DNA of 64,000 nucleotides, from assembly GCF_033568475.1 (NCBI RefSeq), contig NC_133120.1, positions 48,229,751-48,293,750 of the forward strand, read 5' to 3'. Below are positions 1-11,431 of this stretch, one piece after another. The translations under genes and the position numbers were made by a program. The DNA is from Henckelia pumila. Taxonomy: Eukaryota > Streptophyta > Magnoliopsida > Lamiales > Gesneriaceae. The notes below the pieces were generated by a model. The model was not told the DNA's origin, did no database searches, and saw nothing but the letters and a program-made list of their open reading frames with translations. Numbering within the stretch: position 1 is the first letter of the stretch; each line of letters opens with the position of its first letter.

Positions 1-9
1 GTCAAGTTG

Positions 10-2064
10 TGTGGAGACCTCGGGTTGCTAATCTCATCTTAGGGCAATAAACAATTAATTAATAATTAATTAAAAGAATACTCAAACAAAAACTAAATTT
101 TTTTAAAAAAAAAAAAAAAAAACTTGCACCTCGCTCGATCGGTTAAATCCTACCGATCGAGCGAGCAAGAACATCCATTTCTTGGGTTTGAGGAAAACTT
201 GGTCTTGTTCGATCGGTCAAACTCTGCCGATCGATCGGGCACAAAAATTGAACTTCTCTTTTTGAAAATCCAGGACTCGCTCGATCGGTGCAATTCAACC
301 GATCGAGCGGGCAACTCTTCTCGAAAATTTTGCAGAATACATTTTGCTGTCAAATCTGAAAATCCAATCCAAAATCATCCAAAACCAACTCAAATCATGG
401 TTTAAGAAGTCTAAAACATGCATATATATATACATGAAGTTTCAAGTATAAATCTATGCATTTATTACAACAAACGGATAATAAAAAGACAAGAAACTAC
501 AAGCTACACAAAGTTTCAAAAGTGTGCTTCAAGTCTCTAGCTTTCTACTAAGTTTGATGCATTCTAAGGCACATTCTTTCAGCTACAACCCGAGTCCTCA
601 CTTGCTAAATCTCGCTCCCGAGCTATCAATGTCGTCTTTGACTAGCTTCTGCCCCATCTGTTGTCATGCACACATACAAAACAAGACAACAACCACATAA
701 ACTCCGGTAAGAATACAATCTCAGTATAATCAACATATATATGCGTTAACATAAATCATATCGACTCTAAACATGTCACCTCAAGAATAGAGTAATCAAA
801 CGCATACATATATACAGAATTGACTCATATCATGTCATTGCCATCAAGATTCGTATCCGATCTTGATATGGATATCCATCTATCGTAGTAATCTGACTCG
901 AAAATTAGGTTCATCAAACCTTGGAAAGAATCGATTCATATAACATATCATCTCATATCAAATAAAGATCCACTACCTGTGATGGATCGACAACATCGAT
1001 AATAAAATGATAACAAGTATGTGATTTAGCGGAATAACTCAAGAAGTGTCATTCTCGAGTTTCAAGTTCCTGACACTCGATGTTATATTATACCTTCTTG
1101 TTTTGTCTCGGTTCTTGAGGCTTCAACTCTGAAACATAACAACAAGAACATATAGATCAAACTCCATTCAAAATCATAATCAAATCCTCATTCAATCCCA
1201 CAATCACACAACTCCAAACCTCTTCAATTCCTTCTTCGGTTCAAAGTCGTCACTCTCGAATCGTCAATCTCTTATCAATACTGAAATGAAGTAATCATAA
1301 GCCATAAATAACAGAACAATATACAATCAAGCTCAGCTCAATACTCAATATTCAAACTCGATCAATTCATAACCCGGCAGCTTAGCGATTGAAAATCAAG
1401 AACCGACACGATATCGAGCTCATAACTAACTTCATGCATCACTTATAACCAATATATCAACATAAATATCAGCATAAACCAACATATCAGAGCCTATATA
1501 GTTAGAAACATATGCTGGACATCATATCAACTACAACCAATATCCGTTCTTCGATTCGGTTTTGCACATACAAGATAAGAAAACTCAAGAACATAAATAT
1601 GTAACCGAATTCTGATTCTCTTCACATACATGATTTAGAAACATGCTGAAACACAATAATACTTACGTCAAATCGAAGCCCTCAGTGTAAGGATCGCAGC
1701 GCTATTTTCAAAATTAAATTCGAACAATCGGATCAAAAGATATGAGGTTTTGAAAATCAAAAATCAAATGAAAAGAGAAGGTTTCGACTTCTGCTCTGAA
1801 ATTGGCTAAATAGATATGGAACATACACACAGACATGCTGAGTAATCATTTAATATTTAGATAAATTCAAGCTATTTGCAATTTAGCCTCTCGAACCTTC
1901 ATAAATTGCAATTCAGTCCTCAGCCCTCATTTTCATTCAATTTCAATCCTAAATAATTTAAGAATATTAGAATTTAAATCTAAATTCTAAAAATTCTCAA
2001 ATTAAATATTCTCGGATTAAAATTAAATAATCTCGGATTAAGTCCAATAATATCGGGCCTTACA
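10..2064 (-). mobile_element. Solo LTR of a Ty3/gypsy chromovirus-type retrotransposon
   Basis: A 2,055-bp LTR that starts TGTGGAGACCTCGGG and ends TCGGGCCTTACA on the plus strand. It is flanked by a perfect 5-bp target duplication AGTTG (5-9 and 2065-2069). It closely resembles the LTRs at 11432-13489 and 17848-19924, which belong to a minus-strand element, so its orientation is inferred as minus. No internal region is present, as expected after recombination between two LTRs. The reading frames inside it (for example 124-405) are translations of the palindromic array and are not genes. Confidence 0.9.
130..312. repeat. Three-unit hairpin array inside the solo LTR
   Basis: Three inverted repeats of about 35 bp at 130-165, 206-240 and 276-312, spaced about 70 bp apart. 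The first has arms CTCGCTCGATCGGT and ACCGATCGAGCGAG around a short loop. The same module recurs in other LTRs of this window (11551, 17964, 27471, 40593). Possible roles are protein binding or RNA structure in the LTR transcript; this is inference. Confidence 0.85.
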
Positions 2065-2139
2065 AGTTGATTGATACCTACTCGGCCAGCTGCATTAGTT
2101 GGTCATTTTTAAGCAAATATTTTAAGAGTGTGTATTCAT

Positions 2140-2790
2140 CATCCCCTCTATACACACACCCAATCCCAACACATCGGACACTAGTGACACTAGTCGGGTA
2201 GGGAGAATCCAGGAAGCCAGAGTACGTACTTGCAAGATGGTCTTCCCCGATCAACTAAGGTGACCAAGACAATTCATCGTGGATCACGTACACCGATAAT
2301 CAGGGGACACACTCCATTCCACGACTGGTACTAGTCTGGCAAGACGAGAACATGGCCCATGACCCTGCATCGTGGCCACTACCAGAGAATCTCGGAAGGC
2401 CACCACTCGAGGCCCTATGGATATCCCAGCAGAGGTTAAAATAGGAAGTTCACTTCATCTCTAAAATCACTCTCTACATTCTTTTTTTTCTCTCTTTCTC
2501 GTGTGAGCACGTCACTGACTTGAATATCAGAGTGATCACGTCGAAAAATCTTTCGGTACTCCACTAACCTTCCTTCGTCGAGTGTGTGTAGATTTCAGCA
2601 AGGACAGGGCTTTGACCACATGTAATTACTTAGCTCATGCAAGGAAGAAATCTACTTGATACACGGGAAGTTGTCCATCCAATCTACCCAATTTTTTCGG
2701 GTGATATCAATAGTTAATTGATCCCAGCTCGATTACCAAAAATGTAATTTCAATTTAATTTTTAAAATTTTAAATTTATAATCTACTTGC
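2140..2790 (+). mobile_element. Probable Tat/Ogre-type LTR fragment
   Basis: No coding sequence. The stretch around 2480-2580 (CTCTTTCTCGTGTGAGCACG, then CACTGACTTGAATATCAGAG, then a CTAACC run) resembles LTRs of plant Tat/Ogre/Retand gypsy elements, in which CACTGACTTGAGCGTCGGAG is a recurrent motif. No TSD or paired LTR was found, so this is a remnant. The assignment rests on motif memory only. Confidence 0.4.
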
Positions 2791-3650
2791 ATTTTGTTAA
2801 GGTGTCGGAATCAGATGTCTGGAGATAGACATTATATGTATGGCATGGAATATATTCGCTTTTAGCAACTAATTAGCTTAGCATTTTTTTCAACTAGTAC
2901 TGAATATGCTGTTCCCCTTGCGGCCTTGCATGTATATCGTCATTGCACCTATTTATATATACCATGATCAATACTCGGATTCGTCGTCAGCGAACACGCA
3001 TCATTCGATTCCATTTTGTAAGAATTTGAACTATATGAATATTATTAAAAATGAAAGAGGTGAATTAATACATATCGGATCCATGAAATTCAGAAGTAAC
3101 AAAATACATATATTGGAACAATAAATTTAAATTTTGGATTAATAACTATATACATAAATTGACTCAATGTTTTTTGGATAGTTTCAACTTATTGGATTTT
3201 ATATCCTAAAATTTTGTGATATCGATCGAAATATAAGCAACTTGGTATCAGAGTTTCTTCATGGGATACAACAAAATATATAGTCGTCGGTTTACATGTT
3301 TTTCCCTTCCTCGGGCTAACTCAATAGCTGCAAATTAAACTAGCCAAGTAAACCGCTTTAAACAAGCCTTGTGCGACAGACTCGCGCGTCAAAAAATATG
3401 TTAGTAGAAGAAATTGAACTCCTGATCATTGGTCAAACTCTGATCTAACAATTTACATATTATTTTGGTTCCGTATAGACCTTCAGGTAGGAATATTAAT
3501 ACATGTTGTTACAAATATACGAGGAAGAGGGAATGATGACATGAAAGAATAAATTCCCATCTATAAATGCACACAATATTTTCTCTCAATGAACATTCAA
3601 CTTTAATTTATTGATAAAATAAAAGTAACAAACAACTCTGAAAACAAAAA
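2791..3650. other. Intergenic region upstream of the transporter gene
   Basis: AT-rich spacer with no convincing gene; the small frame at 2906-3124 has no recognisable protein. A tRNA-Met primer-site-like motif, TGGTATCAGAG, lies at 3243-3253 and suggests an eroded LTR retrotransposon just upstream of it. The promoter and 5' UTR of the AVT1-type gene must lie at the right end. No clear TATA box was picked out. Confidence 0.5.
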
Positions 3651-6048
3651 ATGTGGGCAAAGATCTTGAATTTTAACAAACAACATACTTGTCCTATCAA
3701 CTCCGATTACTTAGTATCGCATCAGAATCAAGTGTTTGCAACCGAAACAACCGATGATGCTCCGAGACCAGTAGAAACGAAGGAGGTGAAATGCAGGGTT
3801 GAGAGCTCAAAAGACTTGGAAAGTTTAGAAAATGTTGACGAGAAAGATTTAACTGGCAAGTGTGATGCAAAAACCAACAGCTCTTTTCTTCACTCAGTCA
3901 TCAACATGATTGGGATGCTTATTGGTAACTCTCTATCTATCATATTTCTGGGTACTTGTATTATCTCATGCATGTATATAGTCAAGCAAGTTCATGTTAA
4001 ATAAAAAATGGGAAAAATTAAAATTTAGTGGATTAAGACCGTAAATTGATTCATAAAATGATAAAAATAAAAACATGCATGTTACAACTTAATACAAAAC
4101 CAAAAATGTGATTCGTGCATGGCTCGTGCGGATTATTAATTTCATCCAATTATATGATATATAAATGGTGTAGATATTAATTCCTGATCATATTCCGGTC
4201 CGAATCATAAATCCAAATCGAAATAATTTATCATGCGGAATTGTTCAAACTAAATTGAACCATAATTGAATGATCCAAATATTTCATCTCACTTACAATT
4301 CACAAAAACTGCTATGAGAATGAGACAGATCTCGTATCCGACCCCATTTATTAATTAAAAAATATTATTTGTCAAACAGGTTTAGGGCAGCTATCAACTC
4401 CGTATGCCTTACAAAAAGGAGGATGGGCTTCTTCCTTCCTCCTTGTCTCGCTGGGCGTAGCCTGCGCGTACACGTCGGACCTCCTCGGCAAATGCCTGCA
4501 GAAGAACCCTAAATCCAAAGACTACAAAGACATCGGCCACCACGCCTTCGGAACCAAGGGGAGAATCCTCACCAAATCCTTCATTTACATGGAGATTTTC
4601 ATGGCCCTCGTCTCCTACACCATCTCCCTCCACGACAACCTAGCTGTGGTATTCTCCACCATCGGCATGCATACGCCGTCGCAGATGCTCACGGCGGTCG
4701 CTGTTGCGGTGGCGCTGCCGAGCTTGTGGCTGAGGGATCTTTCGTCGATCTCGTTTCTGTCCACCGGTGGGATTGTGATGTCGCTTCTGATATTCGTGAC
4801 CGTGGCGTGGACGGCGGCGTTTGGTGGTGTGAAGGCGCAGTATGAGATCCCCGCGCTGAGGGTTCGGAACATTCCGGCGATTTCTGGGCTTTATATATTC
4901 AGTTACGCCGGTCATATTGTTTTCCCTAACATTTACACCGCCATGAAAGATCCCTCCAAGTTCACAAAGGTTAGTTTTCCATATTCAGATCAATTATACA
5001 AAAATGTCAAAACAGTTCTCGATTCATGAATTTTGGATGCTTTAGCTCTTCTATGTTAATTCATGATAAAAAAAAAATTAGAAACAAACAAAACAAAACA
5101 AAACAAAAAACTAGCCAAAAAGGATACATGCAATCACAAAATTGTATACTTTTCTGAACATGAAAAATATTTTTTTTTCTTTCATTTTATTTGTGCCAAA
5201 ATAATTATTAAAGTCCCTATTATTTGAGATCAAAATTGTTATATATGTTCTCTCCTAATCTTTATATATATATATATATATATCTTAATTCTACGGTATA
5301 TTATTTATAAATACAGTTTTTGGATTATTTTATTTTTCAATATTTTAAACTACGTACGTACTATAAAAAAAGAAAAATGCTAGATGTACGACATATAACC
5401 TTACACGTCATAATATATATATATATATATATGTATATTAAATTTATATATCACTGATGGAAAGTATAATAATTAATAAAATATTATTCATTTTATGTTG
5501 GTTTGCAGGTATCAATAGCTAGTTTCTCATTTGTGACCACCCTCTACATATCTCTAGCATTCATGGGTGCAAAACTCTTCGGCCCGCAAGTCAATTCCCA
5601 GATCACCCTAAGTATGCCTCCCAGCCGCGCCGCCACGAAGATAGCCCTCTGGGCAACAGTCCTCACACCCATGACCAAATACGCTCTCGAGTTCGCCCCT
5701 TTCGCGATCGAGATGGAACGGAACTTACCCAACTCCATGAAGCCTCGGACGAAGATGGTCGTGCGGGGTATCATCGGATCAATTATGCTGCTGATCATAC
5801 TCTTCCTCGCGCTCTCCGTCCCGTATTTCGAGCACGTCTTGAGCCTCACGGGCTCTCTGGTTAGTGTCGGGATCTGCGTCGTCTTCCCCTGCGTTTTCTA
5901 TATGAAGATATTCTGGGGGGAGATTACCCGACCTGTGATGATTCTGAATGGGGGTTTGGTCGCTGCTGGGGTGATCATGGGTGCGTTTGGGACAGTTTCT
6001 TCTTCGAAATCTTTGTTTCAAAGTCTGCAGAGAGGGCATTCAGCCTGA
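3651..6048 (+). CDS. AVT1: Vacuolar amino acid transporter, AVT1 type (AAAP family), three exons
   Basis: Spliced model 3651-3924, 4380-4969 and 5509-6048, giving 467 residues. Both introns are GT-AG: 3925-4379 splits a glycine codon after GMLIG, and 4970-5508 lies after DPSKFTK. The N-terminal 75 or so residues are hydrophilic, as in AVT1 proteins. The family core begins at SSFLHSVINMIGMLIG and continues with GLGQLSTPYALQKGGW, a KDIGHHAFG loop, and about ten hydrophobic segments up to residue 455. Family knowledge: AAAP/AVT1 carriers move neutral amino acids across the tonoplast with protons. No stop or frameshift was seen across the exons, so the gene appears functional. Exon 2 is much more GC-rich than its surroundings. 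Length is at the short end for the family, and I cannot assign the paralogue letter. Translation past 3924 into the intron gives a false 117-residue ORF. Confidence 0.92.
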
Positions 6049-6426
6049 TAATAATATATATGCCACTAATATTATTATTTATGTTACGTTTTTCATATAG
6101 TCTCCTGTATTATTTTGGGACAAAGGACGTTTCTGATCATTACACTATTTTTATTCATAGGACTGCAGATGTGACGTCCGATACGTCAAACAATATTTCG
6201 GTATCATATCAACACAATGTTAAAAAATGACTAATTTTTTTTTTAAAAAAAGGATATATAGCTAACTAAAACAAAATTTTGATATGATTAAAGACCAAAA
6301 TCGCAAATAGATAAACATAAATGATTAATTTCCAGCTTCCGCCATGTTAAAACCTAGTTGGAATTATCAAACCATATCAAAAGTTCTCCCAACTTATAAG
6401 ATTTAATGCCTAAAATCCTCACAAGT
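6049..6426. other. 3' flank of the transporter gene
   Basis: Presumed 3' UTR and spacer. It is AT-rich and shows no gene or recognisable repeat. It ends where a retrotransposon LTR begins at TGTGACAACCC (6427). Confidence 0.5.
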
Positions 6427-7044
6427 TGTGACAACCCAAATTTTCACTTAATTCACTTCAGTTAAGTTTGGATTAGTTCACGGTAGATTGTCCAATTTCA
6501 GTTCAGTTCGGGTTAATTCAATTATACTGATGAGATTAGTTCAGTTCAGTTCAATAGATGAGTTCAGCTAGGTTCAGTATGGCTGACCAGTCCAGTTAGC
6601 TAGACTGAAATTTCAACAATCCAATTGCAACTTCAAAGTTTTAACTGACACTTTAAACTCGAGATCATGGAAAATAGTGACATTAAATGGGAACCTAACT
6701 GTAGAATATTTTTGCCAATAAATAAAACTCAATTTTTCAAAGAATATAAATTCTTAGCATAAACAACTCAAATTCGAGTGAAAGAAAGCAGAATTCGAGT
6801 AAAAGGAGATCAGTTTTTTAGCAGGCAGTTGAGCAGTTCGAGCTTGAGAAGCAGTTCTGAAGTGACTACAAAACATATTTTAGCAAATTAAGTAAGTGGG
6901 AATTCTATTTTAAATCCTGATAATATGTTTTAAATGATTCCAACATGTGTATTATTTGTTCAAAGTATGAATTTGAAACATGTATTTCTGATGCACTAAA
7001 ACTTGTGAACTAGTGGTAGAAATATATACACTACAAAAAAAGGG

Positions 7045-7290
7045 CAAACGACAACGGATAAAAATCCGTTGTCGTTAGGGGGTAAAAATCGTTGTAACTG
7101 ACGGTGTTGTAAAAAACATGACCAACGAAAACAGTTTTAAATCTGTTGTCATTCTGAGCCTAAGACAGAGGATTTTTTACGTTCTCGTTTGAGTTAAAAA
7201 CCGTTGTCTTTGAGCATCTTTTTTAAATAACAAGGTCTTCAACAACAGTATTTTACACTAGATACAACAAGGATGAAAATCCGTTGTCTT
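7045..7290. repeat. Left subterminal inverted-repeat array of CACTA-1
   Basis: Several copies of ACAACGG and CCGTTGT arranged as short hairpins, for example GACAACGGAT...ATCCGTTGTC near 7050-7075. In CACTA elements, subterminal motifs are binding sites for transposase-encoded proteins; this role is inferred from the family. Confidence 0.85.
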
Positions 7291-7745
7291 TCTAAAATAA
7301 AAAACAAAAAAAATTAAATTTAATATGCAAATTTTCAATATTCTAAATCAATCAAAATTTAAAATTTCAAAAATAAAATTAATATACAATTTTTCAGTAT
7401 TACAAATCAATCAAAATTCTAATTTTAATTCAATCACAGAAGAAAATAGAGCTATATATATGAACTAATCTTGATAAGTTTGGAACACTCGTTTAAACAT
7501 AGATTAGCATCCAGCTTGAGATAGTACTAAATGATGAAGCTCGTTTCAATCGTTTCAACCCTTAAACGACTTAAGAAGCAAATCCATCTGGGTAAGAAGA
7601 AATTTTTTATCAGCAAGAATATATAAACGAGAACTCAAAAACACACAACTATGAAACCAAAAAAAAAGGTCAGATTCAAGGATCAAAACATACTTGGAGG
7701 AGCTGCAGAATTCAATCGTTCTAAAAATCAACAAAATTCCATCCT
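7291..7745. other. AT-rich interior of CACTA-1, left part
   Basis: Non-coding, with long A/T stretches. It is homologous to 20650-20900 in CACTA-2. The last five bases, ATCCT (7741-7745), are the target duplication of the gypsy element that follows. Confidence 0.7.
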
Positions 7746-9235
7746 TGTGAAGACCGTAAACTTTTCCTAATTTAAGGTTAAGATCTTTTATTGTTTATTA
7801 ATTTATTTACGATAATTAGTAGATATTATGTTGTGAGATAATATTTAGATTTTATTAGGTTTCATGATATCTAGGGATAATGATATATTATTGAGATAGG
7901 TGATCAAGATTTAGATGCAGTCAAATCTTTGGAGATAGATTTTTATTCAAACTTTAAAAGTCATAATCCTAGTCTATCATTAATTCTTTTGTGTGCCTAT
8001 AAATACAGACTCAACCTTCACAAGAATTACGTTAAAAAATCTTCCAAATTCTTCTCTCTATTTTCGAGACTAGAACCTAAATTTTCCTTCATATTACTTG
8101 CGTCAGATAGCCTAGCAATTTTGATCCATATTTCCGTCCAAAATTTAGTCCTTTTCTTTGCTTTTCTCGAAGCCATCATTGTACAAAAGAAAAGTGTTGT
8201 TTAATCTCACGTAGGTGGCCTAGGGAAGGAAAAAGAATTGATTTAAAGTGTTGTCAGAGAAGATTTGTGAGTTGGAAATAAATTAAAAGAAAAGGCTTGC
8301 TTTGATTGGTTCACAGATTGGTGGGTCTCGAGAAGTACTTTCGAATTTTCATTGAAGTTTCGGTTCAGGCTTTTCAAGGTTATTGGTTTCTGTACACATC
8401 TAAGATAAGTGGGCTTTTGTATGTATATTTCTTGATTTGGTTTTAAAAATATTCATTGAGGAGTCATGGTATTTTGTTTTTGAAATTTGTTCGATCATGT
8501 GTCTTTTGTTCGTGTCATGTTGGTTCGTGTTGTGTTATGCATGTTGTCGGGCACTGTTAGGATTCGAATGGATATGATAATGATATGACCCTTATACGGT
8601 GGGGTGATAACCGTTGTATGGCCTCACTCCATAGAGGATTAACATATTGGACATGGCCTCGCTCCTTAGAGGATTAACATATAGGAGACAGTAAACTAAG
8701 GAAAGGAGATGAATTTCAGTACTTATGTTCATGTGTTGAAAGTTTATGTATCATGATGATGTTATGGCCGATGGCCCAAGTATTGAATTGTGTTTATGTT
8801 TATGTTCATGTTCACGATTATGATTCTATATTTTTGCATATATTTGGTATATGTCTTGAACGGCCCCCACTTGCTGAGTGTTTCCCAAAATACTCACCCC
8901 CTTACTTTTCCCTCCCAGATGATACAGAAGAAGAATTAGAGGATCGAGAACAAGACCAGTTTTGGGGTTGGTGAAAGAAAGAACTTTAGGATTTAATTTT
9001 GTTATTTATTTTGGGATTGTTTCATTTAATATTTTGTTATTTAGGTTATTAAACGCTTCCGCGAGTTTTGTTAGTTTCGTTATTTTGGAATTATCGAGTT
9101 GTAAAGACGATGTTTTTGGAATTAATTTATGAAAAATACTGGTTTGGTATATACTGTACTACGAGGCTGGTTGTTTTATAATTTGTGTGAATTTGAAACA
9201 ACGCCGGTGGCACGTCTCGGTCTCGGGGCGTGACA
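7746..9235 (+). repeat. 5' LTR of the gag-only gypsy element
   Basis: TGTGAAGACCGTAAAC to TCGGGGCGTGACA. A TATA box, TATAAATA, lies at 7998-8005, so U3 is about 280 bp long. The conserved block around 8870-8975 (CTTGCTGAGTG...CTCACC, then GACCAGTTTTGGGGTTGG) is shared with the LTR remnant near 38600-38710. The open frames at 7929-8204 and 8753-8974 are LTR sequence, not genes. Confidence 0.93.
7998..8005 (+). promoter_or_regulatory. TATA box of the gypsy 5' LTR
   Basis: TATAAATA, about 250 bp into the LTR. It is repeated at the same relative place in the 3' LTR (25488-25495). Confidence 0.7.
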
Positions 9236-9241
9236 TTTTAG

Positions 9242-9254
9242 TGGTATCAAAGCC
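9242..9254 (+). other. Primer binding site (tRNA-Met type)
   Basis: TGGTATCAAAGCC lies seven bases after the LTR end. It matches the usual TGGTATCAGAGC complement of the initiator tRNA-Met 3' end with one G-to-A change. Confidence 0.8.
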
Positions 9255-9668
9255 AGGTTGGTTCATAAATCCAGATGGGATTCCGTACCGAAAAAATTGA
9301 CGTTGTCAAATTTCGACCTAAGCCTAGCGTATCCTGGCCCGAACCGACCCTCCGAGTCAAACTCGTACTTTGTATGACCAGTGACGCTTTTAGCCCTAAT
9401 TCGTTTGTTTGAACCCTTGTATTCGCGTTTTTGTTATTTTTGGTAATACTTGTTTTGCCTATAACTTTTCATGGGAAACTCAAAATTTGATCCCGTCGAT
9501 TGTCTCATACTCCTTGTGATTAGTAGTTTCGATCCTTGAAAATATCTCAAAATTTTCTTTTTTGGAAAATTTGCCTAAAAATCTTGTTCTATATCAATTC
9601 TGCCTGAAGTTTCATCACTTTGAATTCTAACTTTGAACTCATTCCACATTCCTCTTTATTCTAGAAAG

Positions 9669-10193
9669 ATGGCTCGCACCAAAGTTACGGCTCGCAAAAA
9701 CATTGTGCGAAGCAAGGATCAAGTTATCGAATCATTGAGGTCTTTGCTATACGTGTAGAAATACGAGGAAGAGGAAATGATTGAAAACATGAAGACGCTA
9801 AAGGCGAACAAGAGTGAGATGGAGGAGCATCAGGACCACCTTGAAGCCGATGTGGAAAGGTTTGCATATTACCTCAATAAGGAGGAGAAGGAACACGAGG
9901 AAACAAAGAAGGAACTAGCATCTGCCCTAGCTAACGTGAAGGAACTCAAAGCCATACTCCTTGAGGTGGAACGCAAAGAGGCACTAAGGTGTCAAGAGTC
10001 GGGAATCCGTATCCAAGGTTTGCAAAATCAAGTGCAAGAGCTGCAACACACTGTGCAAAACCTTGAGGCGCAGAACTTAGCCGCACTCGAGTACATTGAT
10101 CAGCTCCTTATGGCAGCCCTTGTTGGAAATGAGGACCCAGAAGAAGTTCCGGCAGAAGATGAAGCCGCGGGCGATGGAGAAATCATAGATTAG
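9669..10193 (+). CDS. Extra ORF upstream of gag: coiled-coil protein with a histone H3-like N-terminus
   Basis: The frame opens at ATG 9669, just after the leader, and reads MARTKVTARKNIVRSKDQ. Histone H3 starts MARTKQTARKS, so nine of the first ten residues match, including R2, K4, R8 and K9. One in-frame TAG (9756-9758) follows LLYV. It fits a C-to-T change from CAG, because the frame continues uninterrupted as KYEEEEMIENMKTL to the stop at 10193. The rest, about 145 residues, is rich in E, K, L and Q with heptad-like spacing and ends in an acidic tail, which indicates a coiled coil. The ORF is separate from gag, which begins 228 bp downstream. Its function is unknown. The H3-like tail could in principle attract histone-modifying or reader proteins; that is inference. 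Confidence 0.75.
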
Positions 10194-10421
10194 ACTATCA
10201 CCTAGCTTAGTCTTTTTATTCAGCACTATTTTTATTCAACATGGTTCTGATATCTTGGTGTTTTGAGACTTGACTTGTTTTGTTTAACTTCATGACATTT
10301 TGGGAATAAATAAAATAATTTTTATCTTTTGGATTATTTATTGATTCATTTATTTCGCTATTTCCTTTCTTCTTAAAGTATCATGTTTTGACAAACTCTT
10401 AGAACTCCTTTACTGTAGGAA

Positions 10422-11431
10422 ATGGCCGGAGCACCCCCTAGAAACTCTCGCAACAACAACAACAACAACAACCAGGGGGATAATTTGAATCCACCTCCAA
10501 GAGTCAACCTTAGTAGAGAAGACCTTGAGGCTATTGCAGCAATAGTGGCAACAACTATCCAAGGGATGGAAAACATTAACGGAAATGGCAATGGCAATCC
10601 GCCACCTCCACCACCTGCTCAGAATGGAGTCAAATTTCATTATGAGTCTCTTTGCAAGAATCGAACTGAAATGTTCAAGGGAGATGCCGACCCAGAAGTG
10701 GGACGAAATTGGATGAAGAAGATGGAGGACCAACTGCGATTACTCGAAGTCCCTGAAGCACTTAAAGTGGATCTGACAATTCCTTTCCTGGAGGACAAAG
10801 CTAGGAAATGGTGGGAAGCCGTTTCACCAGCTATGTTAGCTGTGGGACCCATCACATGGCAGAAGTTTCGTAACACATTTCTGAAACATTACTTTCGAGT
10901 TGAAGTTAAAATGCAGAAGATGAGCGATTTTGAGAATCTTACGCAAACACCGGACATGACAGTGGCGAAATATACTTTCAAGTTCAATGAGCTCGGGTCT
11001 TACGCCCCAACAATTATGGGAGATGATGATCTGAAGTTGCACCATTTCAAGAAGGGGTTGAATAGCCGAATCCAATCGGCATTAGAAGTTTATCAGCCTG
11101 CCAAATTTGTAGACTTGATGGGAGCGGCCATCCGAGCTGAATCGGATATCAAGCGTCGTGAGAATGACTTCCACAACAAACGACCACTGCCTGGCCAATC
11201 TTCTTCACACGAACATGTGTCCAAGCGTCCGAAAAATTCTGATGAATCCTTCAAGAAAACTTATGCTGCTCCAAACTATCCACATATCAAGCTATGCCTC
11301 ACCTGCCACCTCCGACATGAAGGGGAATGTCGTCGGAACACTGGTACCTATTTCAACTGTAGAAAAATAGGACACAGAATTGCTCAATGTCCCGAAACCA
11401 TGAAGGGAAAGATAGGACCAAATACTAGTAC
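10422..11431 (+). pseudogene. gag of the gypsy element, 5' part (interrupted at 11431)
   Basis: About 336 codons from MAGAPPRNSRNN. An asparagine-rich then proline-rich leader is followed by the retrotransposon gag core (residues about 80-240, with WWEAVSPAML and KFNELGSYAP). The basic C-terminal region comes next, then a zinc-knuckle-like segment (FNCRKIGHRIAQCPE). The first cysteine of the canonical CxxC is tyrosine here (TYFNC, expected TCFNC), one G-to-A change away, so the knuckle is damaged. The reading frame is cut within an AC|T codon by the insertion at 11432 and resumes after 19929. Gag packages the element RNA. Confidence 0.92.

Noticed and set aside
124..405. Open frames on both strands (124-405 and 150-353)
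   Set aside because: They are translations of the LTR hairpin array; the palindromes keep both strands open by chance.
3925..4004. Extension of the first transporter ORF to 117 residues
   Set aside because: The sequence after GMLIG is intron: GTAACT donor at 3925, and the protein continues with GLGQLSTPYAL after the acceptor at 4379.
7929..8204. 91-residue open frame
   Set aside because: Lies inside the gypsy LTR just upstream of and across the TATA box, and is repeated in the 3' LTR (25479-25694). No domain.
8753..8974. 73-residue frame ending in an acidic EEELEDREQDQFWGW
   Set aside because: Part of the LTR. The same DNA motif appears in other LTRs, so its conservation is at the DNA level.
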